From positions 62,001 through 126,000 of the forward strand of contig DDTO01000009.1 in assembly GCA_002344135.1 (NCBI GenBank): a stretch of DNA of 64,000 nt. The letters are read 5' to 3'. A program made the translations under genes and the position numbers. This document shows, one piece after another, positions 22,925 to 33,200 of this stretch. Within the stretch, counting starts at the first letter, position 1; each line of letters starts with the position of its first letter. The notes under the pieces are model-generated. The model made no database searches, was not told the DNA's origin, and saw nothing but the letters and a program-made list of their open reading frames with translations. This DNA comes from Chthonomonas sp. UBA2362 (GTDB taxonomy: Bacteria > Armatimonadota > Fimbriimonadia > Fimbriimonadales > Fimbriimonadaceae).

Positions 22925-24907
22925 ATGAAGCGTTTTAACCTACGAACCGGCGCATCGCTGATCGAGATCCTTGTCGTGATCGTGATCTTTCTCGTCGGGA
23001 TTCTCGCGATCGCGCAGATCTTCCCCGGCGGCCTGAACATCCTTCGCACGACTCGGAATACTACGATGGCGACCGCACTCGCACGGGCCGAAATGGAACG
23101 GCTCAAGAGCCAAGTGGATCAACTGGCCGAGGCCATCGTGCCCGCAAGATATGTGTGGAACGGAACACGGTACGTGATCGACTACGACCTCAACAGGTAC
23201 CCCAACGATTTCAGCCCCGCCGGCGCGGTCGGCCTCGACGTCGATGGCAACTTCGTCGGCCCTAACGGCATCCTCGGCCGATGGCCCTACCTGAGCGGTC
23301 CGAACGTGATGACCCGGGTGGTCGGCGAATCCCGAACCATACCGTCTCCGCGATACTTGAGCGACCCGACGCCGACCGGCTCTACTTACGGTGGCCTCAT
23401 GGCCTGCCAATTCGCGCCGGTGATTTACGACCCCACCTATCCGGTCACTTTTCTCGTGTACGGCAACGACCTCCAGCGCCGGATCGTCGAAAGTGTGCCG
23501 GGAGGGGCGCAGGTTCGCCAGGATTACATCGCTTTCATCGACGAACTCGGTGAAGAGATGGCGCTTCCGATGGGACCTGCAAGGCCGGATCTTCCCGGCT
23601 ATTCACGCGTCTACCGAGTCTCGGTCTCCCTTTACGTGGATGGACCGGGCGGGTCGAGACAAAGGGACTTGGTGACCCTGGTTCCGTTGCCCTCGCCGAC
23701 GAACAACTCGCAAAGGCAGTACGTCGCCATTCGTTTCGATGACGCCACCTACTTTCCCGTCGGCCCCGGAGAGACCGTGCGGCATGCGGACCTCGACACG
23801 TTTCGGGTGGCCCGAGTCTTCGATCAGCTCGGCACTCCGAATGCCCCTCAGTTCCTGACCGAAGACGACGTCAAGAACAACCCGAGCCTGAGGGACGACG
23901 CCTCGTACCAATACGATTTCCTCGACGACAAACTCGGCCTGATGCTCTTCAACCCGGTCGGCTTCAACTACCAGGAGCGACGAGGCCGCGGCCGCGTGCC
24001 GCTTCGCGCCAGGGTCGATTACGACGTTTACGACTGGCGGATCATCCGGGACGAGTTTCGAGTGCCGCGCAACATGCCGTTCGAGCGCAAGTTGATCCTG
24101 AACTCCATCAAGGTGCGGGGCAACAAGTACTCCGATCAGCGACCGTACACCGGTATCGGTTTTAGGGTCGCCAACGAAACCACTGAGCGAGATTTCGTGC
24201 TTGTCGATACGGAGACCGGCGGCGTTATCATGCCCACGTCCTACGCGGTGGACAAGTCCTCCGGCGTGATCTCCTTTATCGACGACCCCGCGGTCACGAA
24301 CCAGGTCGGAGAACTCGGCGCGCTCATCATGTACCCCAAGGCGGCGGCGGTATCGGCCCTGCCCGACATCCGTGGCCGGAGCGTCCGCGCGCTTTACCAA
24401 GGCGTTGGTGAGTGGGCGGTGCAGGTCGAGAAGGCGGTCCGGAGCTATCAAGTGGTTTACGATGCCACGCCAGGACTTCGGCAGTGTTACGTCGGTGGCT
24501 CGAACCCGAACGTGAACGGCGATCGCCCCACGCGGGTCTACTTCCCGCTGGCGGATATCGGCAAGCAAGTGCTGGTAGGTGAGATTTGGTACGACGACGA
24601 CCAGACCGGCACTCTCGAAGTGGCGTACGAACAGCAGTTCCTCATCCAGGCTCCCCGAGCCGGTGAACTGCCTCTGGGGTTCATCGACGTCCGCGACGTT
24701 CTCCCCGCCTCGTCGTTCAATTTCTCGAACGGCTACGCGGTACGGCGCGTTCGCGGCGCCTCGGTGGGCGTTCGCGCGATGTGGAACCCGCTCGTCTTCA
24801 ACGTCGGCGAAGACCCAACCGAAAACATGAATCGCTATCACGAGTGGGAACGTGGCTGGAGAAAGAGCCGCACCGAGACGTTCTTGATGGGAGGCATGGG
24901 TAACTGA
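22925..24907 (+). CDS. Prepilin-like protein 2 (PilV-like), 660 aa
   Basis: The class III signal is MKRFNLRTG followed by ASLIEILVVIVIFLVGILAI, with Glu5 and a long hydrophobic helix. The segment ending TTMATALARAEMERLKSQVD matches PilV-type minor pilins, which begin the same way before a short domain. Here a globular region of about 600 residues follows, rich in beta-type strings (YVDGPGGSRQRDLVTLVPL, DTETGGVIMPTSYAVDKSSG) and without a motif I recognise. Minor pilins of 150-200 aa are usual, so this is about four times longer. The stop overlaps the next start by 1 nt (TGATG). Confidence 0.82.
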   Translation: MKRFNLRTGASLIEILVVIVIFLVGILAIAQIFPGGLNILRTTRNTTMATALARAEMERLKSQVDQLAEAIVPARYVWNGTRYVIDYDLNRYPNDFSPAGAVGLDVDGNFVGPNGILGRWPYLSGPNVMTRVVGESRTIPSPRYLSDPTPTGSTYGGLMACQFAPVIYDPTYPVTFLVYGNDLQRRIVESVPGGAQVRQDYIAFIDELGEEMALPMGPARPDLPGYSRVYRVSVSLYVDGPGGSRQRDLVTLVPLPSPTNNSQRQYVAIRFDDATYFPVGPGETVRHADLDTFRVARVFDQLGTPNAPQFLTEDDVKNNPSLRDDASYQYDFLDDKLGLMLFNPVGFNYQERRGRGRVPLRARVDYDVYDWRIIRDEFRVPRNMPFERKLILNSIKVRGNKYSDQRPYTGIGFRVANETTERDFVLVDTETGGVIMPTSYAVDKSSGVISFIDDPAVTNQVGELGALIMYPKAAAVSALPDIRGRSVRALYQGVGEWAVQVEKAVRSYQVVYDATPGLRQCYVGGSNPNVNGDRPTRVYFPLADIGKQVLVGEIWYDDDQTGTLEVAYEQQFLIQAPRAGELPLGFIDVRDVLPASSFNFSNGYAVRRVRGASVGVRAMWNPLVFNVGEDPTENMNRYHEWERGWRKSRTETFLMGGMGN

Positions 24908-27162
24908 TGCGAACTCGACGAGGCTTCACGCTGATCGAGCTCATCACGGTGATGACCATCACCGCGATCTTGCTCACCATCATCACGGTGCCCATCATCC
25001 AGAGCTTTAACCTGACCCGGGCTGCCCAGGGCTTTGCCGACGCTCAGGACCGAGCGCGCCTGCTCATCGACCGGATCTCTCGCGAGATTTCGAACAGCGC
25101 CGGCGTGCGCGACAACTCAGGCCCGCGAGGAGCCCTGGACATCCGCGTTCCGGGCCAAAACGGGGCGCAAGAGACCATTCGCATCGAGAACGCCAAGCTC
25201 GATATCGTCAAGCCCTCACAGGGCGAGGAAAACATCGACCCCAACAATCCGGGACTGTTCATCAATCCGGTCACCGGAAAGGTGGACCCGACTCTTCGGT
25301 CGCCGAAGGGTCAAGTGACGCTTCCGGTTGCACCGGGCGCGACCTTGGTGCGGTACTTCATCGGACTCAAGCGGCCTTTCGCCGTCGACCTTCAGGGCAA
25401 TCGCCTGGACACGCCTGCCGAGTACAACAACGGCTACGACGGCATCCTGATGCTTCGCAACGGGCGGCCGGACAACCTCTATGTCCTCTGGCGGGCCGAA
25501 GTTCAACCCTTCCGCTGGGCGGCCGGCACGCGGACCGTCAATACCGACCTGTTCGATGTCGATCCCAACACGGGCGAGCCGGTCTACGACGATCCTCAGT
25601 TCTTCTTGCCCGACGGCAGCGCTCCCAAGGCCCTGCGCGTCCAAAACTGGCTCAACCGTAGCGCCATCGTTACGGAATTCAGCCGCTACGACATGATCCA
25701 GGCGATGTTCGACCGGCGCACGAGAGTGCCGGTTTACGACGGCAACGTGCCGCGGGTCTTTCCGCTCGTCCAATTCACGCCAAAGCGGCAAACCAGCGAA
25801 CCGCCCATCGGAATGATGGCCGTTCGAAGCGGTGAAGAATCTACCAACTCCGCCAAGATCGGACCCGACGTCTACCGTACGAATTTCGGTGGATGGACGG
25901 ACACCTTCATCCGTACCTGGCCAGGATTCTGGCCCGTGCAGTTTGGTTACGGCGGCCGCATCCGCCCCTCGGATAATCCGAGCAACGTCTTTGCCGACGA
26001 CCCGCGCGCGGTCTGGCGGCGACAGGACAGCGCCGGCGCACCGCTTAACCCTTACGTGATTGGCGATCTCCGATTCGTGCCCGCCGAGGGTCCCGCGCCC
26101 GGGTATTCGATTTTCGCGTTCGACCCGTCGCTCGGCACCGAACGGACCCCCGCTGCTCGAACCGAGCTCTTCCGGATCACCGAGTACCGAAACGATGTCC
26201 GCAACAACGTCCCCTATCCGTTCACCCGAAACCTGGCGAACAATGTGCTGACCAACCAGGCGTTGCGCCAGTTGGCGGTGCTCTACACGGTCGATCCCAA
26301 GGGCGGGCAGGTCATCAGCAGCTTCGGGATCGAAGAAGTCGGCCAAAACCCGCCGCCGAATCCGCTTCCCGACAATCGCCCCGTTGCGGCGACCGGCCTC
26401 GCCTACACTCCTGCGAACGACAACACGATCGGGGGAGGAAGCTGGTTCAGCTACGGCACGATCAACCAGCGCTTCAACAAGCTGTGGAACGACTGGGCCA
26501 CGATCTTCCTGAACAACCGGTCCGACCCCAGCCAGGATCCCCTGGACCTGCCTCGCGAGCGGTTCTGTAAGCGATACGTCGATCTTCGAGTCCTGCCGCA
26601 GGCGGACGGGACGCCGAGCCCGCTGCATCCGACCGAGGGATTCCCCCGAGGCAGCATCGTCCCGGGAAGCGAAGTGGTGCTCGGCCCCGACCAGAACCCC
26701 GGACCCAACTACGGCGAATTGGTTCGCTACACGCGCGTCACCCAGCGCCCGGTCGGAGTGAACCAGTACTACATCAACTATGTCGACCAGCGCGAGCCGA
26801 ACTGGGAGGATTGGGACGGACCGAATGGCGGAGGCACCCAAGGCATTCAGACCATCGCCAACGTTTACGATCCGACCGTCTACAACGCGCAAGACTTCGT
26901 TTCTGCGGTGTTCCAACCCCAGTTCCGAAAGGGCTACCTCGAGTTCAACAGCCGATTCGGCGAGCCGCTTCCGAACGGGAACATCCTCATCTATTACCGC
27001 TTCCAATTTACTGAGCCTAGCGATACGTTCGCGATCGACTACGACACCCGACAAGTGATCGACATCAACCTGACGATTCGCAATTACCCGCAGACCAACC
27101 TGCCGAATGGCCAGACCATCACTGTGCAAGGTTCGGCTAGCGTGAGGAACTTTATTCGATGA
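24907..27162 (+). CDS. Prepilin-like protein 3 (PilW/GspJ-like), 751 aa
   Basis: MRTRRG precedes FTLIELITVMTITAILLTII, a textbook type III signal with Glu5. The next segment, AQDRARLLIDRISREISNSA, is the amphipathic helix of PilW/GspJ-type minor pilins. A segment of about 690 residues follows, rich in Asn, Pro, Tyr and Arg and with no recognised domain. It may be a large beta-rich head on a pilus tip subunit. The stop TGA overlaps the next ATG by 4 nt, so translation is coupled. Confidence 0.83.
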   Translation: MRTRRGFTLIELITVMTITAILLTIITVPIIQSFNLTRAAQGFADAQDRARLLIDRISREISNSAGVRDNSGPRGALDIRVPGQNGAQETIRIENAKLDIVKPSQGEENIDPNNPGLFINPVTGKVDPTLRSPKGQVTLPVAPGATLVRYFIGLKRPFAVDLQGNRLDTPAEYNNGYDGILMLRNGRPDNLYVLWRAEVQPFRWAAGTRTVNTDLFDVDPNTGEPVYDDPQFFLPDGSAPKALRVQNWLNRSAIVTEFSRYDMIQAMFDRRTRVPVYDGNVPRVFPLVQFTPKRQTSEPPIGMMAVRSGEESTNSAKIGPDVYRTNFGGWTDTFIRTWPGFWPVQFGYGGRIRPSDNPSNVFADDPRAVWRRQDSAGAPLNPYVIGDLRFVPAEGPAPGYSIFAFDPSLGTERTPAARTELFRITEYRNDVRNNVPYPFTRNLANNVLTNQALRQLAVLYTVDPKGGQVISSFGIEEVGQNPPPNPLPDNRPVAATGLAYTPANDNTIGGGSWFSYGTINQRFNKLWNDWATIFLNNRSDPSQDPLDLPRERFCKRYVDLRVLPQADGTPSPLHPTEGFPRGSIVPGSEVVLGPDQNPGPNYGELVRYTRVTQRPVGVNQYYINYVDQREPNWEDWDGPNGGGTQGIQTIANVYDPTVYNAQDFVSAVFQPQFRKGYLEFNSRFGEPLPNGNILIYYRFQFTEPSDTFAIDYDTRQVIDINLTIRNYPQTNLPNGQTITVQGSASVRNFIR

Positions 27163-30100
27163 GGAGACGGCACTCGATGAGACCGAAAATCAGCCGACAG
27201 ACCATCGGCGGCCAGACGCTGATCATCGCGATCCTGCTCCTTGGGGTCCTGCTGATCTTGGGCGTTGCGTTTTCTGGAATCATCTCGCGCAACATCACTC
27301 AAGCCGGGCGAAGTCAGCAGCGGACGGTGTCTGGCGACCTCGCCGATGCCGGGATCCGGTACGCGCATTATCAGCTGCTCTATAGCGGCCTCGGCGCCGA
27401 CTGGCGACCCGTTCCGACCCCGCCGGCCCTCGATCCGCAAGGCTTCACCAAGGATCCCGACGTGCTCTACCTCCGGCCGCGGCCCGTGCCGGATGTGGGC
27501 CTTCGTAACGCGGCCGATCCCCAGATCGACCTCGGCGGCCCCGACGGACTCGGCCCTTATAGCCGCGTACTGAACGACAAGGGTCGCTATCTGGTCCGCG
27601 TGCGTTTTGCGCCCGCCGATTTCGACAACTTCGCCAATCCAGTCGGCCCGATGCGCCGGCCGGGCAAGGCTCGCAATTACCTGTTCATCGAGAGCGTGGG
27701 TCGTGCCGGCGCCGTCCGCGTCGGTGACCCTACGACTCAGGCTGTCGAAGCGGCCAAACTGGCGAACTATGCCGACGACGCCGACTACCGCAACTCGCTC
27801 AACCGGATGCGGATCATCGACTCTCGCAACAGCAACCAGCGCCGCCTCGTCGCCATGGCCTCGATCGGCATCATCGAGAGCGCCCGCTTCATCACCGATC
27901 TTTATCGCGTGAGCCGCGCCGCCGAAATCGGTGCGCCGACCGACGGCGGAATCCGGTACGAGAACGAACCGGTATCCCCGATTACCAAGTGGGGAGGTGC
28001 GCTGCCCGCCAACGGCCAGACTTTCCAAGGCACAGGCTCCTTCTATAGCAACGCCGACGTGGTTCTCTACGGCGAGCACGAGGTCCGCCTCAACCGAGAC
28101 CTCGGCGACATGTGGGCCATCGCTGGAACAATCCGGGGCGCAGACGGAAACTCCGGACTGCGGCTGTTCGTCGACAACGATCCGGCCAGCCCGTACGCGG
28201 TTCAGAACAACACGCCGGATAGCCTCAATAGCCGAAGCCAGAACTTCCGCACCTTCGGTGGGCTCCTTCGCGATGGCGAGCAGGACGTCGACGCGAACGG
28301 CTATGCCCGGAGCATCCCCTACAAGACGCCTCCGTCGTTCCAGACTCCCGATCCGGCTACCAACCAGAACCGATATGTCGTAATGACTCGCGACAGCGGG
28401 CCGCTGGACGCCAACGGGCGCAACATCGGGCGCAACGGCTACGGAAGCGGCGTCTATGTCGACTCGAACGAGCGCGGCAACGCGAGCACCGAGGATCAGC
28501 GCGAGACCGTCGAGGTCAGCAAGTCCCTTCCGGCAGACTGGCTGAATCCGAACAACCCGAACTCGATCGGCTGGCAGGGGCCTTACTACGTGCCGCTGGC
28601 CGCTTATCTGAAGCTGCTCCCCGACGGATTTACCATTACCCGCGATAGCCGGAGCCGCAACCGCTTTTGGCGTCGACCGGACGGCTCCGCTACGAACACC
28701 TCGCGCATTCGATATCGCGTTCGCAACATCGGAGGCCAGGTCTATATCATCAACAGCATCGTCAGCGGGGATCGCGTCGATCAGGTCAACCTGGGGGACA
28801 ACGAGTTCCTGGTCAACGGCCGCCCCTTCAACGGGGTGATCTACTTCGAGGGCGACGTTCGGGTTCGCGGCGTGATTCCGACCAACGTCCAAGTGACGGT
28901 GGCTTCGATGGGCACGATCTACGTCGAGGGCTCGATCACGAAGGGTGTCGTCGACGAGCGAGGAACGACGATCTCCGAGTCCAGCCGCAGCATGCTGATG
29001 CTCATGGCAAAGGACTTCATCGCTCTGAACACGACCCAGTTCTTCGGCCCCGCAGGCGGGGAAGTGCCGCGCCCAAAGAACGCCGATCCTTTGCCGGATA
29101 CACCCAACCCGGTCGAACTTGACCTGAGCGAGGCGCCTAACCTGACGCTCCAAACCCAGTTCCTGCTCGACCCGAACGCCAACGGCGCCAACCCGCTCAA
29201 CCCGCAAAGCTGGCAGCCTTTTGCGAACCGATACACCGCCTTTAACACCGGGACTCCATGGGCGACGAACATGCTGATGACCCATGCCGCCGACGACAAC
29301 GGCCCGGCGTTCATTCAGCTTGACATCGCTCCGGCCACGTTCAACGACGCCGGCGCGACACCCTTCGCCTCGTACTTGTTCGCTCGAACGATCGGCTTTG
29401 GTGCTGCCGGGACCATCGATTTCAACGCCGCCGGGGCATTCTTCGGCGCTCCTGGAAACATCCCGACTTATGGCCTGGGCAATCCGTCCACGAACGCCTA
29501 TCCTAAGTTCGAGGCGCTGGCCCTGCCGGTGGTTACGCCGACTTGGACGGTTACGAACCGACAGTTGACGCCGCCGGGCGGCAACGGCGAAGGCGACTTC
29601 CGGCTCGGCCTCCAAGACGAGAGTCTCTTCAACTTGCGGCTCGGAAACCTCGGCGGATTCGCCCCGAAGAACTATGCCCTCGCCCGATTCGCGGTGACTC
29701 CACACGACATCCGTATCGAAGCCGCCATGTACGCCGAGGAAGGCTCCTTCTTCGTCATCCCCGGACCGGCTTTCAACTACAACCCCGACGACAATCGTGC
29801 AGCCTTCGACCAGAACGTTCAAAATCTCGGCAGCCTCGAACTGGCTCTCCGCGAGCGGTTCGAACGCTTCGGAGTGATGCCGGAAGTACCGTTCTACGGC
29901 GAGCCGCTGGATGTTCGGATTCAGGTCTTCGGCGCGATTAGCGAAAACATGCCTCCGCCGATCAGCCAGCAGGGAGAGTGGCTCAAGAAGTGGGGCTGGA
30001 TTCCGCGGTACGTCGGTGGCACCGGACGATTCATCCCTGCCCAGCACGTGCCCGCCGGCTACGACCTGCAAACTCGCAAGTACGTGCCCAACCTCATCGT

Positions 30101-30254
30101 GAATTACGACCCGTCCCTCGCCACTGCCGGCGTTGAGGTCTTGCCTGGCCGGTGGGATCCAATCCGGACGGACCGATACGGCTGGACTCTGCCGCCGATG
30201 CCAATGCTGCCCGTGAGTCCTACTTTGATCTATTTCGGAGACAACAACCCATGA
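27159..30254 (+). CDS. Prepilin-like protein 4 (PilX/GspK-like) with a DUF4900-like region, 1031 aa
   Basis: The N-terminal helix GGQTLIIAILLLGVLLILG follows a basic leader but has no Glu at mature position 5, as in GspK and some PilX tip pilins. The following GRSQQRTVSGDLADAGIRYA is typical of PilX. Near residues 560-600, GVIYFEGDVRVRGVIPTNVQ and VTVASMGTIYVEGSITKG match the repetitive beta pattern of DUF4900/polymer-forming domains that occur in long PilX-like proteins. The remainder is unassigned. An internal ATG at 27177 is an alternative start. It overlaps both neighbours through ATGA. Confidence 0.8.
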   Translation: MRRRHSMRPKISRQTIGGQTLIIAILLLGVLLILGVAFSGIISRNITQAGRSQQRTVSGDLADAGIRYAHYQLLYSGLGADWRPVPTPPALDPQGFTKDPDVLYLRPRPVPDVGLRNAADPQIDLGGPDGLGPYSRVLNDKGRYLVRVRFAPADFDNFANPVGPMRRPGKARNYLFIESVGRAGAVRVGDPTTQAVEAAKLANYADDADYRNSLNRMRIIDSRNSNQRRLVAMASIGIIESARFITDLYRVSRAAEIGAPTDGGIRYENEPVSPITKWGGALPANGQTFQGTGSFYSNADVVLYGEHEVRLNRDLGDMWAIAGTIRGADGNSGLRLFVDNDPASPYAVQNNTPDSLNSRSQNFRTFGGLLRDGEQDVDANGYARSIPYKTPPSFQTPDPATNQNRYVVMTRDSGPLDANGRNIGRNGYGSGVYVDSNERGNASTEDQRETVEVSKSLPADWLNPNNPNSIGWQGPYYVPLAAYLKLLPDGFTITRDSRSRNRFWRRPDGSATNTSRIRYRVRNIGGQVYIINSIVSGDRVDQVNLGDNEFLVNGRPFNGVIYFEGDVRVRGVIPTNVQVTVASMGTIYVEGSITKGVVDERGTTISESSRSMLMLMAKDFIALNTTQFFGPAGGEVPRPKNADPLPDTPNPVELDLSEAPNLTLQTQFLLDPNANGANPLNPQSWQPFANRYTAFNTGTPWATNMLMTHAADDNGPAFIQLDIAPATFNDAGATPFASYLFARTIGFGAAGTIDFNAAGAFFGAPGNIPTYGLGNPSTNAYPKFEALALPVVTPTWTVTNRQLTPPGGNGEGDFRLGLQDESLFNLRLGNLGGFAPKNYALARFAVTPHDIRIEAAMYAEEGSFFVIPGPAFNYNPDDNRAAFDQNVQNLGSLELALRERFERFGVMPEVPFYGEPLDVRIQVFGAISENMPPPISQQGEWLKKWGWIPRYVGGTGRFIPAQHVPAGYDLQTRKYVPNLIVNYDPSLATAGVEVLPGRWDPIRTDRYGWTLPPMPMLPVSPTLIYFGDNNP

Positions 30255-33200
30255 TCGACCGCCGACTCATCGCAAGCGCTCTGACCTGGCTCGCTGCCGC
30301 TGTCGCGGTAGCCGGTCCCCAGAATTACGCGCAGCGATCGAATCAGATCAACGCAGGCATCCTCCTCATCGAGAGCCAGCGCACGGCGCCCGCCGCAGGA
30401 TTGCCTTCCGGCACCCCGCTGAACGGGGCACCTCATGTCTGGGGCAACCTGGATCGTGACAACGCGATCCGGCCGGCTGCTTGGACGTTCGTGAATCCGC
30501 GGGCTTCGACCTCGCTGACCGAGAGCCTGCAGCTCCGCTGGAACGCGCTCACCGGCGGCGGGGCGCCCTCGCTGAACACGCGGCTGAGCAAGCGGAGCGC
30601 GGCTTACTGGGAGGTCTCCCTCGCAAACTCGTCGGATAATGTTCTCGCCGACTTCGACGTCCTCTTGCTGCCGATTTCCGCCGGGCTCCAACTCAACCCG
30701 CTTGAGCGAGAGCGGCTGCGCAAGTTCATCGACCAGGGTGGCATCCTCTGGGTCGATATCCAAACATCCGCGAACTACATCGACGTCGCCAATCCGACGC
30801 CACTGCCCTTCGCTCTGTGGCAGTCGCCTAACGACCTCCAGGCGAACCTGGGCCATCCGATTCTCAGCTTCCCGAATTCGGTTTCCTACGAGGACTTGTT
30901 CTGGATGCAGACGGACGGCTCGCGACTGACGCGTCCAGTCCAACTGAACAACGAGGGACTGATGGGCATGGGCCGGATCCTCGGTTGGATCGAGGGCGAC
31001 AGCTACAAGATGCAGCAGGTGGTCGGAAACAACCAGGGCGACTTCATCTCGGTCGGCCAGATCGGCGATGGATACCTCGCGGTCACGACCCGCGGCATTT
31101 CGCAGAAGCTTAATCGAGGCTATGCCGGTGCGTCCATCGTCGCCAATCTCGGCTTTAACTCGAGCGGACCAGTCGCCGATGCCGGGTTCATCGCGGCCGG
31201 GAAACTGGCGGTCAACATCGTCAGTCTCGGCTCGGGCTTCGCGGGCCAACACCGGGGCAGCCGCAAGATGCACAGCAGCGCCGTCGACCTCGCCGCGCCG
31301 CTCTTCAAGCGTTGGGAAGGAAGTACGTCAACCAACCGCCAGCCGGTGATCTTCAAGGGAAGGGCGATTTGCATGAGCAACGGACGAGTCGTCGTGCTCG
31401 ATGCCAACCCCTCGAACGATGTGGATGGCGACGGCAACCCGGACGATGGCCTCCCTGATCCTCCGGGCTCCAATTTCGACATCCTGTGGCAAAGCACACC
31501 GCTGGCGACACCGACCTCCGCACCGACCTGCGCGGAAGTGCCGAACTCTATCCTTCCGACCCTGCGGCCCGGCTTCAACTGCGTCAACCAAATCCTTGTC
31601 ACCGACGGCAGCGGCCGGGTGCTCGTCTTCGATCTGGAATCGCCGTCCGGCGCCAACATTGCCCCGCTGAGGACGATCGATCCGCCCGATGCGGCGATCC
31701 TCGGAACCGACGGGCCCTTCCCGCCGACGATCCATGAGGGTCTTGGATTCATCGCCGACACGCGATCGAGCGGCAATTCCGGCCGCGTCTGGATCATCGA
31801 CTTGGCTCAATCGGCGCTCCTCGCCACTCCCGACGAGTGGTCTATCCAAGGCACGCCGCGTCTTCCTGAGCCGAGCGGAGCCCCGGTTGTAGGTTACATT
31901 CCGATTGCAGACAACTCCGGAGGCGTCGACCGAGTCGTCTATGTTCCGACTGCGCCCAGCAGTGGCATCACGCCGCGGCCCTCGGGAATCACCAGCCTTT
32001 GGCTCGGTGTCCGAGGGGAGAAGCCGCTGAACTTCGACACCAATACGCCCGGAATCCTGCGGGTCACGACTCGAGCGAGCCTCCAGGGCCTGCCGGTCTA
32101 CCTGCCTTCCGGAGCGAGTCCATACGGCGTCAAGATCTCCGTGGTCGATCAGTTCGGCAACCCCCTTTCCGGCGCAGCGATGAGCGGCATTTTCAACGGA
32201 GGCCTCACGCAGAGTACGAACGGTGAACTTCAGTTCGGGCTGACCGGCGGACTCCCACAAGGCGCTAGCGTAAGAGTCGACTACACCATCGATTGGGGAG
32301 CGGTCGGACCAACCGTGCCCAGCGATATCTATGTCCGCGGCGAACTCGGTCTGCCTGACGATACCGGCAATTCGCGCAAAGTGCTCGGCAGCCCCGCGCT
32401 CTCTTCCTACGGCACGCTATTCATCGTTAGCGGCAACGGCGACGACGGCGGCGGCCTGTTCTGCCTGCGCGAAGAAGGTCGGGGCGACTTCAAACTGCTC
32501 TATCGGTGGGAGTTGTACGATGCCCTCACCTTCCGCTACAACGGGACCCCCGGCCAACCTGAGACCGTTGCTCTGCGACCGGCGATCCTCGACGAGGATT
32601 ACTTGGTCACCAACTTCCTGACCTTCCTCAACAACGATATGACTCGATTGGCCTTTAAGGGAGGTCCATCGGTTCTGGGAGATACGGTCTACGTCCTCGC
32701 CAACGCCCGAAAGAGCGTCTTCGGTTTCCCCTCGCAAACGAGCGTCTTGCTTGCTTTCAAGGCAAACCCCGAACCGGTCGAAATCGACGTCGAAAATCTC
32801 CAGCCCGGCTTCACAATCGAGCAACCGGACGTTGCCCGAAGTCTGACCAAGAACGCCCCGGAAGTCCCCAGCCGGCTTCAGCCAGCCCAATATACGTTTG
32901 AACCCAACGTCGGCGGCAGCAACCGCAGCCGTATTCGCTTCAACAACATGATGACAGCCGGAAGAGGACGGGTTCGAGACTCCTTGTCGACCAGTCTCCC
33001 GATCATCATTAAGCGAAGTGGCCAAGGCGACCTTCTTATCGAACCTGAACTCTCGTTCGAGGAGGGCAGCTATGTTCCCGGCTTCGCTCGGGGCCGCTGG
33101 AATCCGCTCAAGTGGTACATGGTCCAAAACGGCTACGAAGCCAAGGGCCAGCCATTTGTGGCAGGAGAGACCCTCTATATGGCGGGGTCGAGCGTGTTGC

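Noticed and set aside
25216..27129. Long antisense frame (637 codons) opposite the PilW-like gene
   Set aside because: Same reason: no start signal, no recognisable domain, composition typical of a shadow frame.
27084..30071. Very long open frame (995 codons) antisense to the PilX-like gene
   Set aside because: It is a shadow of a G/C-rich gene: its translation is Arg/Val/Asp-rich without domains, and the sense strand has a prepilin signal and ATGA overlaps.
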